DNA from: Catellatospora sp. IY07-71
GTDB taxonomy: Bacteria; Actinomycetota; Actinomycetes; Mycobacteriales; Micromonosporaceae
Assembly: GCF_018326265.1 (NCBI RefSeq)
Contig: NZ_AP023360.1
Coordinates: 784,501-848,500, forward strand
Direction of reading: 5' to 3'
Length of the DNA: 64,000 bases
Positions 49,266 to 57,479 of this stretch are shown here, piece by piece; position 1 is the first letter of the stretch; the number at the start of each line of letters is the position of its first letter. A program made the position numbers and the translations under genes. Below the pieces are notes generated by a model, which did not search any database, was not told where the DNA came from, and saw only the letters and a program-made list of their open reading frames with translations.

Positions 49266-49463
49266 ATGGCTCGCGTGGCCGTTCGCGACCCGCTGATGGA
49301 ACTGGAGGAAGTTCTCGCCGAGTTGGGCGTGGCCAAGTCGACCTTCTACGCCTGGAAGGCGACCGGCCGAGCGCCCAAGACGATCAAGTACCCGAACGGG
49401 AGCCTGCGCGTGCGGCGCAGTGCCCTGGACAAGTGGCTATCCGAGCACGAGGAGAACGCGTGA
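49266..49463 (+). CDS. xis: Excisionase / AlpA-type HTH protein
   Basis: 65 residues from the second of two close ATGs, with GGGGAGGG at proper spacing. EEVLAELGVAKSTFYAWKATG and PNGSLRVRRSALDKWL form the MerR-like HTH_17 fold of excisionases. The integrase gene begins within its stop (GTGA), the usual xis–int coupling. Confidence 0.88.
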   Translation: MARVAVRDPLMELEEVLAELGVAKSTFYAWKATGRAPKTIKYPNGSLRVRRSALDKWLSEHEENA

Positions 49464-50857
49464 GCACGTACGACGTGCGGTTTTGGGACATCGACGAGTA
49501 CAAGGGCAAGCGGAAGACCAGCTATCGGGTGCGCTGGACGACCGCCGGTCGACCGCACGCGAAGTCCTTCGAGACGAAGCCGCTGGCCGAGTCGTTCCGG
49601 GCGAAGCTGCTCACGGCGGCGCGGGAGGGCCAGCCGTTCGACGAGGCCAGCGGCCTGCCGGAGCGCATGGTGCGCGAGCAGAACTCGCGCACCTGGTACG
49701 AGCACGCGTGCGAGTTCGTGGACATGAAGTGGCCCCGGGCGTCCGGCAAGCACCGCAAGGGCATCGCCGAGTCGCTGGCGACGGTCACGGAGGCGCTGCT
49801 GGCCACCGACCGGGGCGCGCCGAGCCGCGCGGACATCCGGGCCGCGCTGTACGGCTGGGCGTTCAAGGCCAACGAGCGGGCCGCCGGGCCGCCGCCGGCC
49901 AAGCACGAAGCGGCCGTCCGCTGGCTGGCCGAGAACACCGTACGGCTGTCCGCGATGAACGACCCGGCACTCATGCGCAAGGCGCTGGACACGCTGCTGC
50001 TGAAGATGGACGGCACGGCCGCCGCCGCGAGCACCGTCGCCCGCAAGCGGGTCGTGTTCTACGGTGCGCTGGCGTACGCGGTCGAGCTGGGCCGCCTGCC
50101 TGCGCACCCGCTCCACGGGGTCAAGTGGATCCCGCCGCAAAACGACGACGAGGTAGACCGCCGGGTGGTCGCCAACCCCGAGCAGGCCGGGCGGCTGCTG
50201 GCTGGCGTCCGGGAGGATACGCCCGAGCTGGAAGGGTTCTTCGCAGGCATGTACTACTCGGGCCTGCGGCCTGAGGAGTTGCTGCACGTGCTCGACGCCC
50301 ATTGCGAGCTGCCCGACCCAGGCGACCCGGACGCGTGGGGCTGGTGGCACCTGTCGGGCGCGACGGTGGCCGTGGGCGAGGGCTGGACCGACGGCGGCGG
50401 CGCACACGAGTCCCGGCAGCTCAAGCACCGCGGGAAGAAGGCCACCCGGCGCGTGCCGATCCCGCCCGAGGGCGTCGCGGTGCTCCGCCGGCACCGCGAG
50501 CAGTTCCGCCCCGGGCGCGACGGCCGGATGTTCGTCACGCGGCGCGGGCCGGGCGGGCGCTACTTCGAGACCTGGCCGGGCACGACGATCCCGAACAACA
50601 CCTACACCACCGTGTGGGCGCGGGTCCGGAAGAAGTCGCTTACGCCGGTCGAGGCCGCCTCACCGCTGGCAGGCAGGCCGTACGACCTGCGCCACGCCTG
50701 CCTCAGCCTGTGGCTGAACGCCGGTGTCCCGGCAACCCAGGTCGCCGAGTGGGCGGGCAATTCGGTGCGGGTGCTACTCAAGGTGTACGCCAAGTGCATC
50801 GACGGGCAGGAAGAGCTGGCGCTCCGTCGCATCCGAGTGGCTCTCAGAGGGCAATGA
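49460..50857 (+). CDS. int: Tyrosine site-specific integrase
   Basis: 465 residues from GTG. N-terminal arm-binding and SAM-like core-binding domains precede the catalytic domain. The first arginine is in MYYSGLRPEELL (about residue 270), the box II segment is YDLRHACLSLWLNAGVPATQ and the nucleophile tyrosine is in LLKVYAKCIDG. The usual AGH of this subfamily reads AGN (WAGNSVRVLLKV), replacing one catalytic-pocket histidine. It is oriented towards attR, 700 bp away, and should catalyse integration into tRNA-Tyr. Confidence 0.92.
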   Translation: MSTYDVRFWDIDEYKGKRKTSYRVRWTTAGRPHAKSFETKPLAESFRAKLLTAAREGQPFDEASGLPERMVREQNSRTWYEHACEFVDMKWPRASGKHRKGIAESLATVTEALLATDRGAPSRADIRAALYGWAFKANERAAGPPPAKHEAAVRWLAENTVRLSAMNDPALMRKALDTLLLKMDGTAAAASTVARKRVVFYGALAYAVELGRLPAHPLHGVKWIPPQNDDEVDRRVVANPEQAGRLLAGVREDTPELEGFFAGMYYSGLRPEELLHVLDAHCELPDPGDPDAWGWWHLSGATVAVGEGWTDGGGAHESRQLKHRGKKATRRVPIPPEGVAVLRRHREQFRPGRDGRMFVTRRGPGGRYFETWPGTTIPNNTYTTVWARVRKKSLTPVEAASPLAGRPYDLRHACLSLWLNAGVPATQVAEWAGNSVRVLLKVYAKCIDGQEELALRRIRVALRGQ

Positions 50858-50895
50858 CATCTTCAGATGTAGAACTTTCAGCCCAGATGGTGACA

Positions 50896-51312
50896 TTACT
50901 CTGCTGGGGGTGGATAGCCATCCGGGACTTGGCGTAGGCGAGCCCAGGTCGCGAACACGGAGGTGAGTGCGAAGAACACGCCACACACGGAGAAGATCGC
51001 CGGTGTGGTGACGTGACCTTCTACGCCTGGAAACCAGGGCGAGAGCATAACGAGCGGCGTGCCGATCACGGCGACGAGCCACACCAGCCGAGCCCATGTC
51101 GGAAGCGCCCTCAACATCTGGCGGAAGACCCAGTTCCCGAGCCACAGTCGCCGGGTTCGTGGCGCGGCTACTACCCACAACGACATGCCGACGATCATCG
51201 ATACCGACGGGAGGTTTCTACCGGCCAGGAGGACGGCAGCCTCGAAGAGTGTGTACGCGGTCGCCGCGATCCCGGCTACGAGCAGCCACGAGAGCTGACG
51301 ACGTGAATCCAC
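50896..51312 (-). CDS. Small integral membrane protein
   Basis: 138 residues if begun at GTG 51312; in-frame GTG at 51435 would add 41 residues without membrane character. Four hydrophobic segments: WLLVAGIAATAYTLFEAAVL, SVSMIVGMSLWVVAA, LVWLVAVIGTPLVMLS and AIFSVCGVFFALTSVFATW. No family recognised. It converges with int and is the last gene before attR. Confidence 0.55.
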   Translation of the reverse strand: MDSRRQLSWLLVAGIAATAYTLFEAAVLLAGRNLPSVSMIVGMSLWVVAAPRTRRLWLGNWVFRQMLRALPTWARLVWLVAVIGTPLVMLSPWFPGVEGHVTTPAIFSVCGVFFALTSVFATWARLRQVPDGYPPPAE

Positions 51313-51454
51313 AGGGTGAGGGTAAGGCCGGACCGCCAGGGCAACAAGGTCGGCCGTGCTGGCAGCCTGCCGACCAGACCGCCCGCCACTGGCGCGGCGG
51401 GGAGGGCGCAGACCCGCCGAAGTAGCCCGAGCCACTGTGATCTTGCCGCAAAAC

Positions 51455-51474
51455 TTAGACGCGTATTAGACGCG
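51455..51474. repeat. Tandem 9-bp repeat near attR
   Basis: TTAGACGCG at 51455–51463 and 51466–51474, an 11-bp period, in an AT-richer patch. Spacing by one helical turn near the core site suits integrase arm-binding sites. Not proven. Confidence 0.4.
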
Positions 51475-51523
51475 GCTACCAGGATTCAGCGGTATCCCGC
51501 TGGACTCAGCCGGACTGACACGA

Positions 51524-51562
51524 AAGAGCCCCTGGCCAGGTTTCGCCTGGTCAGGGGCTCTT
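51524..51562 (-). terminator. Element-borne tRNA-Tyr terminator
   Basis: 17-bp stem with one G–T pair (AAGAGCCCCTGGCCAGG), directly after the tRNA-Tyr CCA region on the minus strand. It resembles but is not identical to the chromosomal hairpin at 28605, so the element supplies both tRNA 3' end and terminator. Confidence 0.8.
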
Positions 51563-51564
51563 CT

Positions 51565-51622
51565 TGCTGCTGGTGGCGGGTAGAGGATTCGAACCTCTGT
51601 AGCTTTCGCGACGGATTTACAG
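51565..51622 (-). repeat. attR: 58-bp core in intact tRNA-Tyr
   Basis: Identical to 28641–28698. It covers the tRNA from the anticodon loop to just beyond CCA. The identity breaks at 51623, where the chromosomal 5' half of the tRNA begins. Confidence 0.95.
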
Positions 51623-51654
51623 TCCGCTCCCATTGGCCGCTCGGGCAACCCGCC
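51574..51654 (-). tRNA. tRNA-Tyr (GTA)
   Basis: 81 nt plus an encoded CCA (51573–51571). Acceptor GGCGGGT pairs with ACCCGCC, discriminator A; anticodon loop CTGTAAA; long variable arm GTCGCGAAAGC typical of tRNA-Tyr. Its 3' part comes from the integrated element. Confidence 0.96.
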
Positions 51655-51782
51655 TGGTCACAGCGCTGCCAGCACCACCTTCGCGGCGTTGGCTCGATAA
51701 GGATAGCGGTACGCGGGCGGCGATGTGCAACCGGGTTGGACCATGGGCACGCCGCGCCGCTGGATCTGCTAAAACGGTACGC

Positions 51783-52277
51783 ATGGCAGCTAACCCGTCG
51801 TTCGACATCGTCAGCAAGGTTGATCGGCAGGAGGTGGACAACGCGCTGCACCAGGCCGAGAAGGAGATGGGCACCCGGTTCGACTTCCGCGACACGGGAG
51901 CCTCCATCGCGTGGGCCGGCGAAGAGGGCGTCACGCTCCAGGCGAACACCGAGGACCGGGTCCGGGCCGCGCTGGACGTCTTCAAAGAGAAGCTGATCAA
52001 GCGGAACATCTCGCTCAAGTCGCTGGACGCGGGCGACCCGAAGGCCTCGGGCAAGACCTACAAGATCGACTGCAAGATCATCCAGGGCATCGACCAGGAG
52101 AAGGCCAAGGCGATCTCCAAGGCGATCCGGGACGAGGGCCCGAAGGGCGTGCAGGCGCAGATCCAGGGCGACCAGCTCCGGGTCACCGGCAAGAAGAAGG
52201 ACGACCTCCAGGAGGTCATCGCCCTGCTCAAGGCTGGCGACTTCGGCGTGGCCCTCCAGTTCACCAACTACCGGTAA
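51783..52277 (+). CDS. yajQ: YajQ-family nucleotide-binding protein
   Basis: 164 residues. [20 protein letters not shown] at the start, TRFDFRD, and the C-terminal [20 protein letters not shown] and LQFTNYR are the YajQ (UPF0234) signature. Family members bind nucleotides, and some bind cyclic di-GMP. The start follows tRNA-Tyr divergently by 128 bp; the spacer carries both promoters but no clear consensus. Confidence 0.95.
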   Translation: MAANPSFDIVSKVDRQEVDNALHQAEKEMGTRFDFRDTGASIAWAGEEGVTLQANTEDRVRAALDVFKEKLIKRNISLKSLDAGDPKASGKTYKIDCKIIQGIDQEKAKAISKAIRDEGPKGVQAQIQGDQLRVTGKKKDDLQEVIALLKAGDFGVALQFTNYR

Positions 52278-52423
52278 GTCCGGCCGTACCGCCCTGGCCA
52301 GGTCGCACTACTCATGATCTGAACTGGGCAAACTCTGGTGTCGTCGGTCATCGTTGGTCGGCGCAGGTCGCCCTTTGACGGCCTGGAGACGGCCTGCCAC
52401 CGCATGGCATCGGATGCGGATGA

Positions 52424-52460
52424 GGGGAGCACCGTCAACGCAGCCTTGACGGCGCTCCCC
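52424..52460. terminator. Terminator between yajQ region and minus-strand gene
   Basis: 15-bp stem with one mismatch (GGGGAGCACCGTCAA / TTGACGGCGCTCCCC), two bases after the stop of the gene at 52463. Bidirectional use is possible. Nothing else is seen from 52278 to 52423. Confidence 0.7.
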
Positions 52461-52462
52461 GT

Positions 52463-53104
52463 TCATGCCTCGTCCCGAGTTTCAGGCGATTGGTCAGGGT
52501 CGGGGCGCTGGACGGCCACAGCTGGGGAGCCGCCGCGGGGAACGACCACCAGGAAGTTCCGGCCGCCTCCCTTTACCCGTATAAGTTCGATCGAAGCTGC
52601 GGCGGCCAGCGCCTTTCGTATCGCGTCGGCGCCTTCGATGATTCGGTCGAACACCACGCCTTCTGCGAGAGTCTGCGCGTGTCCCCCCGTCCAGGGGCCG
52701 ACGTGTGCTCCGGCTCGCAATAGTCGGCGCAGCTCGTCCCGCAGCGGACCCTCAGCCGGCTCCAGCATCTCGTGGAGCCGCTCCTGAATTGAGACCACTG
52801 GCTCGGGCGGGGTCCGCGCGGCTTCTTCTCGGCACTCGGGACACACATTGCGTACGTTCGGATCGAACGGCTGCCGGTAAACATCAATACCGGTGATGCC
52901 ACACAGTGCGTGATCGTTGCCGGACGTCCCAGCATGATCCACCCGGCCGTCCTCGCGACGGCGTACCAGCGTGTAGACCCCAGCCGTGCGGGCCGCAGCA
53001 AATGAGAACGCCTCTCTCGAATCTCCTGTCACGGCTAGATTCTGTAGGACACGGTCACGCTCGGGCAGCGGCGGTTGCCAAGCGGACGCGGGCAGGTTGG
53101 CCAA
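52463..53104 (-). CDS. Hypothetical protein with Cys/His motif
   Basis: Up to 213 residues from a TTG at 53104; a GTG at 53032 is an alternative and the start is uncertain. Central segment DHALCGITGIDVYRQ … NVRNVCPECREEA holds three cysteines and a histidine likely binding zinc. The C-terminal half includes a helical LLRAGAHVGPW region and VKGGGRNFLVVVPRGG. No family recognised. It begins an accessory-looking cluster of minus-strand genes. Confidence 0.55.
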   Translation of the reverse strand: MANLPASAWQPPLPERDRVLQNLAVTGDSREAFSFAAARTAGVYTLVRRREDGRVDHAGTSGNDHALCGITGIDVYRQPFDPNVRNVCPECREEAARTPPEPVVSIQERLHEMLEPAEGPLRDELRRLLRAGAHVGPWTGGHAQTLAEGVVFDRIIEGADAIRKALAAAASIELIRVKGGGRNFLVVVPRGGSPAVAVQRPDPDQSPETRDEA

Positions 53105-53276
53105 CTATCCGACTTCGAGGCAGCTGCTCAGGCCGGAATCCGGCATACGGGCCGACTCGTCCGTCCCTGTACAGCCTTGACGGCGTTCTCGTCTTCGCCG
53201 ATGACACACCCCACTCCCCACCTCCGTCGCCGTCGTTGGACGTTCCCACTGTGTCCGACTCACAAGATCGACGCGT

Positions 53277-53312
53277 GACAACCCCACCGGAACCGAGTCG
53301 GGCGGGGTTGTC
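53277..53312 (-). terminator. Terminator of the small-gene pair
   Basis: GACAACCCC / GGGGTTGTC, nine-bp perfect stem, 18-base centre, 22 bp after the stop at 53335. Confidence 0.6.
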
Positions 53313-53334
53313 GTCGGCGGAATCCGTGGCTACG

Positions 53335-53556
53335 TCAGCGGCGCACCTTGACGAGGATGTCGCTGGGCAGAACGTTGAGCACCTGCCCTCGCTTCGGGCC
53401 CTCCGTGACCCGCACTTCTGGCCAGCCGGTATGACCGGTGTCGAGTCCGACGATCAGGCCGACAGCGTCCGGGTGCTGCGCCAGCGCAACGTGGTCACCG
53501 ACGTACACCTCCTCACCGCTGGAGATGATCCAGCGGGCCTGGCTAACGCTCGTCAC
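53335..53556 (-). CDS. Small hypothetical protein
   Basis: 73 residues from GTG at 53556; a GTG at 53577 would add seven. EEVYVGDHVALAQHPDAVGL, VGLDTGHTGWPEVRVT and GPKRGQVLNVLPSDILVKV suggest a compact SH3/KOW-like beta barrel. It overlaps the upstream small gene by 14 bp. Function unknown. Confidence 0.55.
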   Translation of the reverse strand: MTSVSQARWIISSGEEVYVGDHVALAQHPDAVGLIVGLDTGHTGWPEVRVTEGPKRGQVLNVLPSDILVKVRR

Positions 53557-53761
53557 GGCCACCCACCAGGTGATCACAGATCGTGCGCAGGACCGTCGTC
53601 GTTGTGTTCCAGTGGTGCGCCCTGCTCGCGCTAATCGCCTGCTGAACGGTGCAAGCCTGCCCGGTCTCCTGCTGTGCCAACGGCTCCGCTGGTGTCAGCG
53701 GATACCGCTCCGCGGTGCTGACACCGCTGTACCGCTCGTCTAGCTCCTGCCGTCCGAACAT
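53543..53761 (-). CDS. Small hypothetical protein
   Basis: 72 residues from ATG at 53761. MFGRQELDERYSGVSTAERY, then a helical ACTVQQAISASRAHHWNTTT. It overlaps the next gene, so the two form a small operon. Downstream of the XRE–TPR regulator on the same strand, which may control it. Confidence 0.5.
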   Translation of the reverse strand: MFGRQELDERYSGVSTAERYPLTPAEPLAQQETGQACTVQQAISASRAHHWNTTTTVLRTICDHLVGGRDER

Positions 53762-53904
53762 GTCACCCTCCCGCACAAGGGCGTCGGGGCGGGCGGAGGT
53801 GCGGTCGCACCCACCCCGACGCCGGTCATGGCCGGGCATGCGCCCGGTGCCGATCCCGTCACGAATCGGCTACGGCGACGGTATGAGCGTCTATGCATAG
53901 CAAG

Positions 53905-53921
53905 AGGTACGAACCGTACCT
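53905..53921. promoter_or_regulatory. Palindrome between regulator and small genes
   Basis: AGGTACG-AAC-CGTACCT, perfect, followed by GGTACGA at 53925. It could be an operator for the XRE–TPR protein or a weak terminator of that gene. Confidence 0.4.
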
Positions 53922-53930
53922 GTGGTACGA

Positions 53931-55127
53931 CTACCGAAGCAGGCCAACGGCCAGGGCAAGCTCTCGCGCGTCATCGCGGACCGGACCGCCGTTGTCGACC
54001 AGGTCCAGGATCGCCTGCCGCACGAACGGGTCCCGTTCGGTGACATCGACGTTCTCACGCAGCGCCTTGCCGATCATGTGCACCAGTCCCACCGGATCGC
54101 CTGTCAGCTGGTAGGCACGGGCGATGTCGATGAACGCCGCCGCACGCCGGTGCGCGGGCAGGCCGGTCAGGTCGAGCGTGGCAGCCCGGCGGATCGCCCG
54201 GCCCGGGTGGAACAGGTCGACCTCGATCCCGACCGCGGTCGCTGCGACCTCGGCGGCGCCGAACATCAGCCACGGGTGTACGTAGCCATCGGGGAGCGCA
54301 TCGGCGGCCTGCTTCGCCCGGTCCCAGCACCGCCAGGCGATGCCCTCGTCGCCCGCCTTGCTATGCGTGCGGGCCGCGGCCAGCTGCAGCTTCCCCCACC
54401 GGGCCGTCTGCTCGGCATGTCCGGCTCGCGGGTCGAGGTCGGCCGCGGCCTGCTCGACGACCTCGTGCGCCTTGCCCAGCTGACCCGACGAGCGGTAGAC
54501 GTGCGAGTAGTACCACGCCGCCGCGGCGATCGCCGCCGGGTCGTCGGCGTCCTGTGCCGCGCTCATGGCGCGGTCGGCGGACAGCCACACCATCTCGACG
54601 TGTGGGCTGAACGCGAACAGCTGCTGCGTCAGGTGATAAGTACGGGCGATACCGGTGCTGGCACGTCGCCGCGCCCGGCCCTCAAGCTGGGCGACGGTCG
54701 AGCGCCCGTCGATGAGCAGCTCGGGCAGCACCGCCGCGATCGCTGCCTTGCCTGCCGGAGCGGTGTTCCACAGCTGCCATGCCTGGTCGACGCGGCCGAG
54801 GAACCGGTCGACGTTCGGCTCGCCGCTGGCCGCCGGGCGGGTGTGCGTGGTCATGACGTTGACGACACGCTCTCCAGGCACGGTGGCAGCCTTCGTCACC
54901 GCGGCGACAGGGACGGAGGCGCTGCCGGTGAGGTCAGCCAGGTCGACGACGCCGAGAACTTCGGCGAGGCGCAGCAACATCGGCAGGCGGGGCTGCAGGA
55001 TACGGCCGTTCTCGACAGCCTTGACCCACTCCTCGGACTTGCCGACGAGTCCGCCCAGGACGGCGCGTGTCTTGCCAGCCCGCTCCCGGTGGCCGCGCAG
55101 CCTGGCACCGAACGAATCCGCGCTCAT
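53931..55127 (-). CDS. XRE-family regulator with TPR-like repeats
   Basis: 398 residues from ATG at 55127 with GGGAGGTG upstream. N-terminal HTH (SFGARLRGHRERAGKTRAVL … WVKAVENGRI, residues 5–65) followed by about 300 residues of helical repeats rich in Ala, e.g. AAIAAAAWYYSHVYRSSGQL and RAAAFIDIARAYQLTGDPVG. This architecture is common among streptomycete regulators, some responding to small signals. No specific ligand can be inferred. Confidence 0.8.
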   Translation of the reverse strand: MSADSFGARLRGHRERAGKTRAVLGGLVGKSEEWVKAVENGRILQPRLPMLLRLAEVLGVVDLADLTGSASVPVAAVTKAATVPGERVVNVMTTHTRPAASGEPNVDRFLGRVDQAWQLWNTAPAGKAAIAAVLPELLIDGRSTVAQLEGRARRRASTGIARTYHLTQQLFAFSPHVEMVWLSADRAMSAAQDADDPAAIAAAAWYYSHVYRSSGQLGKAHEVVEQAAADLDPRAGHAEQTARWGKLQLAAARTHSKAGDEGIAWRCWDRAKQAADALPDGYVHPWLMFGAAEVAATAVGIEVDLFHPGRAIRRAATLDLTGLPAHRRAAAFIDIARAYQLTGDPVGLVHMIGKALRENVDVTERDPFVRQAILDLVDNGGPVRDDARELALAVGLLR

Positions 55128-55297
55128 CGAAGCACCTCCCACACGAGGGTCACTGCCTCAGACGGTACGGGCCAGTCGGACGCGTCGCCAGCCTGTCGAC
55201 AGGGCATACATCTACGGCAGCGGGTCGGCGTCTGCGATATTCCGCAAAGGTTCTCCGGAGCCGATGTGCTGCGGCAGGCTCGCCTAGACTCCGCCAG

Positions 55298-55720
55298 GTG
55301 ATCGTGCGACGAGCAGGCGGGGCGGATGTGGCGGCGCTCGCCGAACTGCGCGGCATCGACGGGGACCAGCTCGAGCCGTTCGCCGCCTGGGTGACCGCCC
55401 ACGCGGACACGCATCTGCCGTTCGTCGCCGAGCTCGACGGGCGCGTGGTCGGCTCCGCCTGGCTGCTCGTCGCGGAACGGGTGCCCGGCAACGGGTCGCC
55501 GCAGCGGTGGTACGGCGACGTCCAGTCCGTCATGGTCCGCGAGGAGCACCGCGGCCGCGGCATCGGCGGCGCGCTGATGGCCGGGATCCTCGCCGAGGCC
55601 CGCAAGCGGGGGCTGCTGCACGTGACCGTCCACTCCGGCCGCCGCGCGGTCGACTTCTACCTTCGCAACGGCTTCAGCCACCACCGCCAGCTCCTGCGCT
55701 GGGAGCCGGACGGCTCCTGA
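55298..55720 (+). CDS. GNAT family N-acetyltransferase
   Basis: 140 residues from GTG at 55298. The acetyl-CoA loop VMVREEHRGRGIGGALMAGI lies near residue 75–95, and VDFYLRNGFSHH is the C-terminal motif. TAGACT ends seven bases before the GTG, so the mRNA is probably leaderless. Substrate unknown. Confidence 0.85.
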   Translation: MIVRRAGGADVAALAELRGIDGDQLEPFAAWVTAHADTHLPFVAELDGRVVGSAWLLVAERVPGNGSPQRWYGDVQSVMVREEHRGRGIGGALMAGILAEARKRGLLHVTVHSGRRAVDFYLRNGFSHHRQLLRWEPDGS

Positions 55721-55750
55721 GCCGCCCCCCGGGCATCGCAGGTGACGAGC

Positions 55751-55792
55751 GAGGCTCCCGCGATGCCGCCGACGCGGCAGGGCGGGAGCCTC
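55751..55792. terminator. Bidirectional terminator
   Basis: GAGGCTCCCGC / GCGGGAGCCTC, 11-bp perfect stem, between convergent GNAT and G5/excalibur genes. Confidence 0.75.
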
Positions 55793-55813
55793 GATCAGCC
55801 GACGGGGCTGGGC

Positions 55814-56545
55814 TCAGTCGCAGCCGATCCCGTCGCCGTCGCGGTCAAGCTTGTAGATGTCGGTGCCGATGACCTTCACCGGACCGGTGACGTACGCAGG
55901 CCCGTCGCCGCTGCCCCCGGCGCAGTCGACGTCGGAGGCGATGGGCACGCAGGCCCAGGCGTAGTTCGGGTCGCAGGAGGACGAGGACGTCGGCTTGGTG
56001 CCCACGAGAATGACCTTGGTGACCGGCTGCTTGGTGACCACCTCGCTGACCAGTGTCTTCGCGGTCTCCACGCCGTCGGTGTAGGTCACCTCGTAGGTGC
56101 GCGTCTTCACGCCGTTCACGCCCGCCGTCTTGACCTTCGTCTTGCCCTTGGCCAGGTTCGGGTCGTTGACCCGGCGGGTCGAGTACGGAATCGCGGCCGT
56201 CTCGGTGACGGTGCGCTTCTCCACGAGAGCCGACGCGCTCGGCGCGGGAGTGACCTCACCGGCCTCGGCCACGGCGGACGGCGACGGGGAGGGCTCGCTG
56301 TTCACCACCGCCGCGGGCGCGGCCTGGCCGGCGGGGCGCCCGGCGTCCTGCGGCGGGTCGGTGAAGGCGCCGACGACGACGAGCCCGCCGCAGCAGGCGA
56401 GCAGCATGGCGACGAAGCCGCCGCCGAAGAGCAGGAGGGCTTTCTGGCCTACGCGCAGGCTCGCGAGGAAGCCCCGCCGCGGGGCCCTGGGCGGCAGGTA
56501 CCACTGCTGGGTGTGCTGCGGGCCGTGGGGAGGGAGATTCGTCAC
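55814..56545 (-). CDS. G5/excalibur-domain cell-envelope protein
   Basis: 243 residues from GTG at 56545; an ATG at 56575 is equally possible. A short cytoplasmic Pro-rich N-terminus, one membrane helix (ALLLFGGGFVAMLLACCGGL) and a Pro/Ser/Ala linker precede a G5 domain (about 105–180: VEKRTVTETAAIPYSTRRV … VTKQPVTKVILVGTK). The C-terminus is excalibur-like with YKLDRDGDGIGCD. G5 domains bind peptidoglycan sugars and excalibur binds calcium, so it is probably anchored outside the membrane. Confidence 0.8.
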   Translation of the reverse strand: MTNLPPHGPQHTQQWYLPPRAPRRGFLASLRVGQKALLLFGGGFVAMLLACCGGLVVVGAFTDPPQDAGRPAGQAAPAAVVNSEPSPSPSAVAEAGEVTPAPSASALVEKRTVTETAAIPYSTRRVNDPNLAKGKTKVKTAGVNGVKTRTYEVTYTDGVETAKTLVSEVVTKQPVTKVILVGTKPTSSSSCDPNYAWACVPIASDVDCAGGSGDGPAYVTGPVKVIGTDIYKLDRDGDGIGCD

Positions 56546-56729
56546 CGCCGCAGTCTGGCCCCGTGGGATCCCCATCGATAACCGAGAAACCCGGTGCCGT
56601 TTCGTGCCCGGCAGGGGCGTTCGACCGGTTTCCGGGCCGCCCCGGGATCGGCTCGGCCACCAACGGTGCGCGAGCCGTCACCGCGCAGCGCCCTCCGGCA
56701 GCTCGGCTCGGCAGACGGACGATCGGCGC

Positions 56730-57404
56730 TCAGACGAAGGGGTCGCGGGCGAAGTCGCGCAGGCGCTCGGCGACCACGAACGAGCTCTCCGTCGCCTCCG
56801 TACGGGGGCGGCCCCGTGTGATGGCGTCGGCGAGCGCGGTGAGCTGCGTGGCGGGCAGCATGGCGAGTCCCGCGCCGCGCAGGGGCAGGGTGAGCTGCAC
56901 GCCGGAGCGCGGGTCGGCGGCGTGGAGCACCTGCACGCGGTGGTAGCTGCGTGCTTCGCCGGTGCCGACGGCCTGCAGCTGGGAGCCGCCGGTGACGATC
57001 GAGGTGGCCAGGTCGGCGGTCTTGCTGCCGAGCGCGCCGCGCACGGTGAGCACGGTGCCCTCCAGCCAGGCGGCGGTGCGCCATACCCGCAGCACGAGGT
57101 AGCCGGCGACGAGGATGACGAGCAGTGCGCACGCGGCACCGGCGAGGCCGATGAGGCTGACGCCGTCGGCGAGGCTGGAGCCGGGGTCGGGGGCGGGGCC
57201 GGGGACCAGGTTGCCGTTGTCGTCGACGTGCCACTCGCCGTCGCCGATGGTGGAGTTCACGGTCGTGCGGGCGAAGAACGAGAAGCCGAACGCGAGCACC
57301 GCGACCAGCACGCTTCCGGCGATCATGAAGGCGGCCACCACGGTGGCGAAGATCTTGATGCCGGTGGGTACACCGATCGACAGGGCGAGCCTCGGCTGCG
57401 ACAT
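56730..57404 (-). CDS. Membrane protein with PH-like domain
   Basis: 224 residues. Two membrane segments: IFATVVAAFMIAGSVLVAVL (about 18–42) and ALLVILVAGYLVLRVW (about 92–108). After that a beta-rich region (LEGTVLTVRGALGSKTADLA; RVQVLHAADPRSGVQLTLPL) resembles the bacterial PH domains of YdbS-type proteins. Function unknown. It is followed, 150 bp away, by the G5/excalibur gene. Confidence 0.7.
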   Translation of the reverse strand: MSQPRLALSIGVPTGIKIFATVVAAFMIAGSVLVAVLAFGFSFFARTTVNSTIGDGEWHVDDNGNLVPGPAPDPGSSLADGVSLIGLAGAACALLVILVAGYLVLRVWRTAAWLEGTVLTVRGALGSKTADLATSIVTGGSQLQAVGTGEARSYHRVQVLHAADPRSGVQLTLPLRGAGLAMLPATQLTALADAITRGRPRTEATESSFVVAERLRDFARDPFV

Positions 57405-57434
57405 GGCGCGCAGCCTATCGGGTCCACGCCATAG

Positions 57435-57467
57435 CGAAAGGCCCCGCCAACAGCGCGGGGCCTTTCG
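57435..57467 (-). terminator. htpX terminator
   Basis: 13-bp perfect stem CGAAAGGCCCCGC with a seven-base loop, 12 bp after the htpX stop. Confidence 0.85.
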
Positions 57468-57479
57468 GTGACAGCGACG

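Larger units (their letters stand above)
28641..51622. mobile_element. Integrative element (AICE-like) inserted in tRNA-Tyr
   Basis: The boundaries are 58-bp perfect direct repeats (28641–28698 and 51565–51622) equal to the 3' part of tRNA-Tyr. Inside are a tyrosine integrase and excisionase at the right end, a primase–polymerase and DUF3987 replication protein, an FtsK/TraB-type translocase and a DUF2637 Spd-type protein, the set expected of actinomycete integrative and conjugative elements that transfer double-stranded DNA. Left-end cargo includes toxin–antitoxin, nucleotidyltransferase and HTH–PP2C modules. Confidence 0.92.
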
